A DNA stretch of 64,000 nt from Massilia sp. YIM B02769. GTDB lineage: Bacteria; Pseudomonadota; Gammaproteobacteria; Burkholderiales; Burkholderiaceae_D. The translations under genes and the position numbers were made by a program. A model generated the notes under the pieces. It made no database searches, was not told the origin of the DNA, and saw only the letters and a list, made by a program, of their open reading frames with translations. Positions 58,572 to 64,000 of the stretch are shown here, piece after piece. Position 1 is the first letter of the stretch. Every line of letters starts with the position of its first letter. Where the stretch lies: NCBI RefSeq assembly GCF_030411995.1, contig NZ_JASNRC010000013.1:116518-180517 (forward strand), read 5' to 3'.

Positions 58572-59687
58572 ATGAAGTTTATCGACGAAGCAAGAATTGA
58601 AGTCATCGCGGGCGACGGCGGCAACGGCTGCGCATCGTTCCTGCGCGAGAAGTTCCGTCCCTTTGGCGGGCCGGACGGCGGCGACGGCGGCAAGGGCGGC
58701 TCGATCTGGGCGGTTGCTGACCGCAACATCAATACCCTGGTGGATTTCCGCTATTCGAAAGTCCATACCGCGCGCAACGGCGAAGCCGGGCGCGGGTCGG
58801 ACTGCTACGGCAAGGGCGCGGACGACGTGGTCCTGCGCATGCCGGTCGGTACCCTGATCATCGATAACGTCAACGGCGAAATCATCGCCGACCTGACCGA
58901 GCACGGCCAGACCGAAATGCTGGCCAAGGGCGGCGAGGGCGGCTGGGGCAACATCCACTTCAAGACCTCGACCAATCGCGCACCGCGCCAGAAGACCGAC
59001 GGCAAGCCGGGCGAACGCCGCCAGCTGCGCCTCGAACTGAAGGTGCTGGCCGACGTGGGCCTGCTGGGCATGCCGAACGCCGGCAAGTCTACTTTTATTA
59101 CGGCCGTCTCGAACGCCAAGCCGAAGATCGCCGACTATCCGTTCACGACCCTGCATCCGAACCTCGGCGTGGTGCGCGTCTCGCACGCGAAGAGCTTCGT
59201 CATTGCGGACATCCCGGGCCTGATCGAAGGCGCGGCCGAAGGCGCGGGCCTCGGCCACCAGTTCCTGCGCCACCTGGCGCGTACCGGCCTGCTGCTGCAC
59301 ATCGTCGACCTGGCGCCGTTCGAGGCGACCGTCGATCCGGTGAAAGAAGCCAAGGCCCTGATCAAGGAGCTGGAAAAGTACGACGAAGACCTGCTGAACA
59401 AGCCGCGCTGGCTCGTGCTGAACAAGCTCGACATGATCCCCGAGGAAGAGCGCAAGAAGAAGGTCAAGGACTTCCTCAAGAAGATGGCCTGGAAGGGCCC
59501 GGTCTTCGAAATCTCGGCCCTGAGCCGCGAAGGCTGCCAGGACCTGATCAACGCGATCTACCTGCACCTGGAAGAAAAGCGCGCGCTCGACGTGCGCGTG
59601 GACGAAACGACGCAGATGACCGAGGAAGCACGCGGCATCAACTCGATCGATCCTGACGATCCTCGCTTCAAGATCCTTGAAGACTGA
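58572..59687 (+). CDS. obgE: GTPase Obg/CgtA
   Basis: A 371-residue essential GTPase acting in 50S ribosome assembly and stress control. The glycine-rich Obg fold (residues 1-158) has GGDGGKGGSIWAVADRN. The G domain has GMPNAGKSTF (G1), DIPGLIEGAAEGAGLGHQFL (G3) and LNKLDMI (G4). I chose the ATG at 58572 (MKFIDEARIEV), the conserved Obg start. The C-terminal tail is short and acidic. Confidence 0.97.
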   Translation: MKFIDEARIEVIAGDGGNGCASFLREKFRPFGGPDGGDGGKGGSIWAVADRNINTLVDFRYSKVHTARNGEAGRGSDCYGKGADDVVLRMPVGTLIIDNVNGEIIADLTEHGQTEMLAKGGEGGWGNIHFKTSTNRAPRQKTDGKPGERRQLRLELKVLADVGLLGMPNAGKSTFITAVSNAKPKIADYPFTTLHPNLGVVRVSHAKSFVIADIPGLIEGAAEGAGLGHQFLRHLARTGLLLHIVDLAPFEATVDPVKEAKALIKELEKYDEDLLNKPRWLVLNKLDMIPEEERKKKVKDFLKKMAWKGPVFEISALSREGCQDLINAIYLHLEEKRALDVRVDETTQMTEEARGINSIDPDDPRFKILED

Positions 59688-60117
59688 GGACCGCGTCATC
59701 ACCAAGCGCCCGGCGTTCACGTTCACGCGTGACTGGGCGCGCGGCCAGCTGCTGCAGCTGGTGGCCACCGCCAGTTCGCTGGCGGCGCTCATCGCCGTGC
59801 TCGACCCCGACCGGGTCGCCGCGGTCATGGGCCTGTTTCTCGTTGGCGTGAATGGCTACAGCCAGTTCTATGCCATCTATGTCGGAGTCCGTCTCGCGAT
59901 CGCGGGGCTGGCTGTGCTGGCGGCAAGGCGGGGCGACCAGCCCATCCTCGGCGATCTTGTTGCATTGTTCTTGCTGGCCCAGCCGGCCGGGCGCCTGGTC
60001 GCGGCATGCGCGATCGGCCTGCCGCATGGGTCCCTGTTGATCGTCAGCGGGATCGAGTTGCTGGCAGGCCTGGCCCTGCTGGCCTTGCGCCCGCGCGCCA
60101 CACCTCTCTCGCCATGA
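59677..60117 (+). CDS. Hypothetical membrane protein (possibly DUF4345-like)
   Basis: A 146-residue frame starting with TTG at 59677 inside the end of obgE. It has about four hydrophobic segments (LLQLVATASSLAALIAVLD, AAVMGLFLVG, RLAIAGLAVLAA, LIVSGIELLAGLALLAL). NGYSQFYAIYVGVRLAIAG and LFLLAQPAGRLVAACAIGLP resemble DUF4345-type small membrane proteins. The next start, for proB, overlaps its end by four bases, and this compactness supports a real gene. The start codon is uncertain and no ribosome site is obvious. Confidence 0.6.
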   Translation: MKTEDRVITKRPAFTFTRDWARGQLLQLVATASSLAALIAVLDPDRVAAVMGLFLVGVNGYSQFYAIYVGVRLAIAGLAVLAARRGDQPILGDLVALFLLAQPAGRLVAACAIGLPHGSLLIVSGIELLAGLALLALRPRATPLSP

Positions 60118-61244
60118 ACTCCGCGCATTTCTCCTGTCTCCACCAAGCCGCCCGCATCATCGTCAAGGTCGGCTCTTCGCTCGTCACCAATGAAGGCCGT
60201 GGCCTCGACCACGAGGCCATCGCGCGCTGGGCTACCCAGATCGCCGCGCTGCGCGGCCTCGGCAAGGAAGTCGTGCTGGTCAGCTCCGGCGCCATCGCCG
60301 AAGGCATGCTGCGCCTTGGCTTCACCAACCGTCCGCACGACATCCACGAACTGCAGGCCTGCGCCGCCGTCGGCCAGATGGGCCTTGCGCAAATCTACGA
60401 ATCGAGCTTCGCCACCCACGGCGTGAAGACGGCGCAGGTGCTGCTGACCCACGCCGACCTGGCCGACCGCGAGCGCTACCTGAACGCGCGCGCCACCCTC
60501 ACGACCCTGCTGCGCCTGGGCGTGGTCCCGATCATCAACGAGAACGACACGGTGGTCACCGACGAGATCAAGTTCGGCGACAACGACACCCTGGGCGCCC
60601 TGGTCGCGAATTTGATCGAGGCCGACGCGCTGGTGATCCTGACCGACCAGCGCGGCCTGTTCTCCGCCGATCCGCGCAAGGACCCGGCAGCGCGCCTGAT
60701 CGCCCAGGCCGAAGCGGGCGACCCGGCGCTGGAAGCGATGGCCGGCGGCGCCGGCAGCAGCATCGGCCGGGGCGGCATGCTGACCAAGGTGCTAGCCGCG
60801 CGCCGCGCCGCCCGTTCCGGCGCCCACACGGTGATCGCCTGGGGCCGCGAACCGGATGTGCTCACGCGCCTGGCCAGCGGCGAAGCGATCGGCTCGCAAC
60901 TGAACGCGCCGACCACGCGCCTGACCGCGCGCCGTCAGTGGATGGTCGACCATTTGCACACGGCCGGCGAGGTGGTGCTCGACGCCGGCGCCGTGCAGAA
61001 GCTGACGCAAGAGGGCAAATCGCTGCTGCCGATCGGCGTGATCGCGGTGCGCGGCGAGTTCGGGCGCGGCCAGGTGATCACCTGCGTGCGCGAAGACGGC
61101 ACGCCGATCGCGCGCGGACTCACCAGCTATACCAGCAGCGAAGTGCGCCGCATCATGCGCCATTCCTCGCACGAGATCGAAGCCATCCTCGGCTACATCG
61201 AAGGCCCGGAGCTGGTGCACCGCGATAACCTGGTTTTACTGTGA
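60114..61244 (+). CDS. proB: Glutamate 5-kinase
   Basis: A 376-residue enzyme for the first step of proline synthesis, phosphorylating glutamate with ATP. The amino-acid-kinase domain (residues 1-255) has RIIVKVGSSLVTNEGRGLD, VVLVSSGAIAEGML, VVPIINENDTVV, FGDNDTLGALVA and GRGGMLTKVLAARRAA. A C-terminal PUA domain (about residues 275-365) follows. The ATG at 60114 overlaps the preceding gene. proA is not adjacent. Confidence 0.97.
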   Translation: MNSAHFSCLHQAARIIVKVGSSLVTNEGRGLDHEAIARWATQIAALRGLGKEVVLVSSGAIAEGMLRLGFTNRPHDIHELQACAAVGQMGLAQIYESSFATHGVKTAQVLLTHADLADRERYLNARATLTTLLRLGVVPIINENDTVVTDEIKFGDNDTLGALVANLIEADALVILTDQRGLFSADPRKDPAARLIAQAEAGDPALEAMAGGAGSSIGRGGMLTKVLAARRAARSGAHTVIAWGREPDVLTRLASGEAIGSQLNAPTTRLTARRQWMVDHLHTAGEVVLDAGAVQKLTQEGKSLLPIGVIAVRGEFGRGQVITCVREDGTPIARGLTSYTSSEVRRIMRHSSHEIEAILGYIEGPELVHRDNLVLL

Positions 61245-61624
61245 TGGAATCTCGCATGACCGTTTCCCCCGCCGCCGTGGTCCAGGCCCAGCTGGATGCC
61301 TACAACGCCAAGGACCTCGACGCCCTGATGGCGACCTACGCGCCGGATGCCCGGCAGTTCGCCCTGCACGGCGCACTGCTGGCCGAAGGCCACGACCAGA
61401 TTCGCCCGCGCTACGAGACCCGTTTCGCCGAGCCCGACCTGCGTGCCCAGCTGCTCACCCGCAGCGTGGCCGGCAACTTCGTCACCGACCTGGAACTGGT
61501 GTACCGCAACTTCCCGGAAGGGCGCGGCACGGTCGAGATGCTGTGCGTGTACGAGGTGGTTGACGGGCGCATTGCGCGGGCGTCGTTTGCCACGGGCGCG
61601 ACCAGCATGCTGGCCTGCGCCTAG
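61244..61624 (+). CDS. NTF2/SnoaL-like protein
   Basis: A 126-residue protein of the NTF2-like fold. It has VVQAQLDAYNAKDLDALMAT, YAPDARQFALHGALLAEGHD and VEMLCVYEVVDGRIARASF. Such proteins are small ligand-binding or isomerase-like folds, and no specific reaction can be assigned. The ATG at 61244 shares bases with the proB stop (TGATG). A second start at 61256 is also possible. No catalytic Asp/His pair could be assigned. Confidence 0.8.
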   Translation: MESRMTVSPAAVVQAQLDAYNAKDLDALMATYAPDARQFALHGALLAEGHDQIRPRYETRFAEPDLRAQLLTRSVAGNFVTDLELVYRNFPEGRGTVEMLCVYEVVDGRIARASFATGATSMLACA

Positions 61625-61983
61625 CCGCACTTCCAGCCTCGGCGCAGGTGGGGCTGTTGCCTGTCGCGTTATTGGTATGTTGAATCCGCGTGGGCTCAAG
61701 AGCCCACCTACAGTCACAGCCAACAACAAGATCACGCGAAACCCGGATACGCAACGTGTTTCGTAGGGTGGGCTCTCGAGCCCACGCGGATTCCTCATTG
61801 GCCGTTCCCGCCCATTCATAGCAACCTCGATAACTTTCCTCGTATCATTCACATAACTGTGTTGTGGCGAGCGGACATTCCGCACGCATAAGCCTTCCAG
61901 CGTCTGCTTTTTAGTTGCCGCACGGATATAACCTCCCGTAGACTCGCCTGGATATTCTCGTATTGACGATAACCAGGACCACC
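61625..61983. other. Intergenic region before the chemoreceptor gene
   Basis: This 359-base gap contains palindromic repeat copy 7 (61685-61790). The last ~190 bases are more AT-rich and carry the presumed chemoreceptor promoter. I looked for a flagellar sigma-28 promoter (TAAA-N15-GCCGATAA) and did not find a convincing one. No gene is seen. Confidence 0.5.
61685..61790. repeat. CGTAGGGTGG palindromic repeat, copy 7 (arms in opposite order)
   Basis: CCGCGTGGGCTCAAGAGCCC (then ACCTACAG) on the left and CGTAGGGTGGGCTCTCGAGC (then CCACGCGG) on the right. The two units point away from each other compared with the other copies, so the outer ends here are the CCGCGTGGG sides. Confidence 0.8.
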
Positions 61984-63648
61984 ATGAAACTGAGTCGCAA
62001 ACTTCCTCTCTGCTTTGCCGCCGTCGCGCTGGTCGTGGCCTGCGCCGGCCTGTTCGGCTTGTCCGCGCTGAACCGCTCGATCGATACCTACGGCCACGCC
62101 GTGACCACCTATGGCCAGGCCGATGCGGTCCAGACGCTGCTGTCGGCCTTCAAGACCCAGATCCAGGAGTGGAAGAACACGCTCCTGCGAGGCAAGGACG
62201 AAGCCGAGCGCGCCAAGTACTGGCAAGCCTTCCAGGACAGCGAGCGCCAGGTGGCGCAGCAGGTGGCCAAGCTGGGCGCCGATCTCCCCACGGGCAAGCA
62301 GCGCGATCTGATCGAGCAATTCGGCCGCGCCCACGCCCAGATGGGCCAGGATTTCCGCAGGGGTTACGAACAGTTCGTGGCTGCCGGTTTCGAGGCGAGC
62401 GTGGGCGACCTGGCGGTGAAGGGCAAGGACCGCGCACCATCGGAACTGCTGGCCGAACTTAACGAGCAGATCGTCGCCGCGACCCATGAGAGCGTGGCCG
62501 CCGCCGAAGCGAGCAGCAAGCGCGCTACGCTGCTGAGCCTGATCGCCATGGTACTGGGCTCCGGCGCGGCCATCGTGGCGGGTGTCCTGGTCTCGCGTTC
62601 GATCGTGCGTCCGCTCGGCCGCGCCGTGGAAGTCGCGCAGACTGTGGCTGCCGGCGACCTGCGCACCCGGATCGAGGTGACGTCGAACGACGAAACCGGC
62701 CAGCTGCTGCGGGCGCTGAAGGACATGAACGCCAGCCTGAAGCAGATCGTCAGCAAGGTGCGCAGCGGCGCCGAGACCATCAGCGTGGCCTCGGATGAAA
62801 TCGCCACCGGCAACATGGACCTGTCCTCGCGCACCGAGCAGCAGGCCGGCGCGCTGGAAGAAACCGCGTCCTCGATGGAGGAACTGACCTCGACCGTGAA
62901 GCAGAACGCCGACAACGCGCGCCAGGCCAGCCAATTGGCGATCAGCGCCTGCGACGTGGCGCTGAAGGGCGGCGACGTGGTCGAGCGCGCGGTCACGACC
63001 ATGGCCTCGATCAGCGAATCGTCGAAGCAGATCGTCGACATCATCGGCGTCATCGACGGCATCGCCTTCCAGACCAACATCCTGGCCCTGAACGCCGCCG
63101 TCGAAGCGGCGCGCGCGGGCGAGCAGGGGCGCGGCTTTGCCGTCGTCGCCTCGGAAGTGCGCAACCTGGCCCAGCGTTCGGCCACGGCCGCCAAGGAGAT
63201 CAAGGCGCTGATCGGCGATTCGGTCGAGCGCGTGGAAGCGGGCAGCGTGCTGGTCAACGAGACCGGCACTACCATGACCGAGATCGTCGCCAGCGTGAAG
63301 CGGGTGATGGACATCATGGCCGAGATCAGCGCCGCCAGCGTGGAGCAGGGCGCGGGCATCGAGCAGATCAACATCGCCGTGACCGAGATGGACACCACGA
63401 CCCAGCAGAATGCGGCGCTGGTCGAGGAAGCCGCCGCCGCCGCGCAGGCGCTGCGCGAGCAGACCGCGGCGCTGAACGAGGTGGTGGGCGTGTTCAAGCT
63501 CGATGGCGATGTACTGGTGGCGAAGGAAGCGCCAGTGGCGCGCGCCAAGCCGGTGCGACTGGCTGCGCCGGCCGTGGCAGTCGGCCCGGCGGTGCGGCGC
63601 CAGCCCAAGCCTGCCACGGTGGGTGCGGGAGAGTGGGAAGAGTTCTGA
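61984..63648 (+). CDS. Methyl-accepting chemotaxis protein
   Basis: A 554-residue chemoreceptor. The first membrane helix (about residues 10-30, CFAAVALVVACAGLFGLSAL) is followed by a ~155-residue periplasmic sensor. A second helix (LLSLIAMVLGSGAAIVAGVL), HAMP (SIVRPLGRAVEVAQTVAAGD) and the signalling coiled coil complete the architecture. The coiled-coil hairpin tip is DGIAFQTNILALNAAVEAAR, then GRGFAVVASEVRNLA. The protein ends in EWEEF, a CheR/CheB-binding pentapeptide (xWxxF) after a flexible Ala/Pro linker. I chose the ATG at 61984. The ligand is unknown. Confidence 0.94.
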   Translation: MKLSRKLPLCFAAVALVVACAGLFGLSALNRSIDTYGHAVTTYGQADAVQTLLSAFKTQIQEWKNTLLRGKDEAERAKYWQAFQDSERQVAQQVAKLGADLPTGKQRDLIEQFGRAHAQMGQDFRRGYEQFVAAGFEASVGDLAVKGKDRAPSELLAELNEQIVAATHESVAAAEASSKRATLLSLIAMVLGSGAAIVAGVLVSRSIVRPLGRAVEVAQTVAAGDLRTRIEVTSNDETGQLLRALKDMNASLKQIVSKVRSGAETISVASDEIATGNMDLSSRTEQQAGALEETASSMEELTSTVKQNADNARQASQLAISACDVALKGGDVVERAVTTMASISESSKQIVDIIGVIDGIAFQTNILALNAAVEAARAGEQGRGFAVVASEVRNLAQRSATAAKEIKALIGDSVERVEAGSVLVNETGTTMTEIVASVKRVMDIMAEISAASVEQGAGIEQINIAVTEMDTTTQQNAALVEEAAAAAQALREQTAALNEVVGVFKLDGDVLVAKEAPVARAKPVRLAAPAVAVGPAVRRQPKPATVGAGEWEEF

Positions 63649-63669
63649 TTCGCTTTTGCCGTTGACCAA

Positions 63670-63700
63670 AGCCGCGCCGCACATGCCGCGCGGCTTTTTT
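63670..63700 (+). terminator. Terminator of the chemoreceptor gene
   Basis: AGCCGCGC...GCGCGGCT followed by TTTTTTATT, about 20 bases after the stop. Confidence 0.88.
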
Positions 63701-63744
63701 ATTGCCGGCATATTGCCGCACTTGGCATGGCTACCAACGCTGAC

Positions 63745-63930
63745 GTAGGGTGGGCACCCTGTGCCCACGCGGTACGCACGTCTCCTCCGTCCGCAGCGGC
63801 GAAGTATCGCCCGGGCTGCGTGCAAAAACCGTTAGCGACAAAACAGTGTGTGTCCAAGCTCGATGTATCGAGCGCTGCGCTTCGGCTCGCGGTGCAAGGA
63901 TGAGCACGTAACCGCGTGGGCACGGGTGAA
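63745..63930. repeat. CGTAGGGTGG palindromic repeat, copy 8 (right arm cut by the insertion sequence)
   Basis: The left arm is CGTAGGGTGGGCACCCTGTG, then CCCACGCGG. The right arm starts ACCGCGTGGGCACGGGTG at about 63911, then stops where the insertion sequence begins (63932). In copy 6 this arm continues to CACCGTACG, so the missing part should lie beyond the element, outside the window. The rest of the 320-base gap holds only the chemoreceptor terminator. Confidence 0.65.
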
Positions 63931-63931
63931 G

Positions 63932-64000
63932 TGACCCCAAAAAGTTAGACACAACTTTTTGGGGTGATATGACGAAGTACACAGAGCAGTTCAAACAGAT
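63932..64000 (+). mobile_element. Left end of an IS3-family-like insertion sequence
   Basis: The end TGACCCCAAAAAGTTAGACA has the TGA...CCCC terminus common in IS3-family members. It is followed by a self-complementary CCCCAAAAAGTT...AACTTTTTGGGG (63935-63964), which may block outside transcription. A transposase frame starts four bases later. The element continues beyond the window, so the right end and target duplication cannot be seen. Confidence 0.7.
63969..64000 (+). CDS. Transposase OrfA start (partial)
   Basis: The first ten codons, MTKYTEQFKQ, match the usual beginning of IS3-family OrfA helix-turn-helix proteins. The ATG lies just inside the terminal repeat. The rest is outside the window. 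Confidence 0.6.
   Translation, partial: MTKYTEQFKQ

Overview
The window looks like a chromosomal segment of a high-GC betaproteobacterium of the Oxalobacteraceae (Massilia/Duganella/Telluria type). The evidence is the ispB / rplU-rpmA-obgE-proB arrangement, a Burkholderiales-type porin, an ANTAR-controlled nitrate assimilation operon, a cydDCABX operon and a family of palindromic intergenic repeats (CGTAGGGTGG...). No rRNA, CRISPR array or prophage is visible. One tRNA gene (Pro-CGG) is present. The only mobile element is the left end of an IS3-like insertion sequence at the right edge.

Layout. 1-0.9 kb: an edge-truncated membrane protein and a GNAT acetyltransferase. 1.2-11.4 kb: an apparently complete reductive pyrimidine degradation locus. 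PreT/PreA reduce uracil or thymine, dihydropyrimidinase and an N-carbamoyl-amino-acid hydrolase open and hydrolyse the ring, and an omega-aminotransferase plus a CoA-acylating semialdehyde dehydrogenase take beta-alanine to acetyl-CoA. An NCS1 permease imports the base. 11.4-14.9 kb: small hypotheticals, a DUF1326/DUF2182 pair, a DMT exporter and a second GNAT. 14.9-20.3 kb: purine (urate) catabolism, with a UraD-AllC fusion, a LysR regulator, membrane urate hydroxylase PuuD with a cytochrome c tail, and an M20 hydrolase. 20.3-27.8 kb: a truncated H-NS-like protein, a Pmp3-like peptide, a VWA lipoprotein, a large exported protein of unknown function, an S9 peptidase and a 35-residue membrane peptide.

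27.9-38.1 kb: nitrate/nitrite assimilation (nasT, nasS, nitrate transporter, nirB, nirD, NAD(P)H reductase, nasA). A sigma-54 promoter precedes a textbook two-hairpin ANTAR leader and an intrinsic terminator ahead of the transporter. 38.4-46.2 kb: a 77-residue protein, a GbsR/MarR-type regulator and, divergently, cydD-cydC-cydA-cydB-cydX for the bd oxidase and its assembly exporter. 46.2-51.4 kb: a LysR regulator divergent from a CitM-type transporter, two AtuA-related genes and a porin; this is the least understood metabolic unit here. 51.4-55 kb: a TonB-dependent receptor and a PepSY reductase either side of two Fur-like boxes. 55-64 kb: nitroreductase, YdcF protein, tRNA-Pro, ispB, rplU-rpmA, obgE, proB, a chemoreceptor and the IS end.

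The locus fits a nitrogen-scavenging soil or water bacterium: pyrimidine, purine and nitrate nitrogen pathways lie within 38 kb, and the nitrate genes carry sigma-54 signatures. The most unusual observations are three. Two small-protein genes 11 kb apart share an almost identical ~90-bp promoter and 5' leader. The CGTAGGGTGG repeat supplies the stop codons of five genes. The cydC frame runs 188 bases into cydA.
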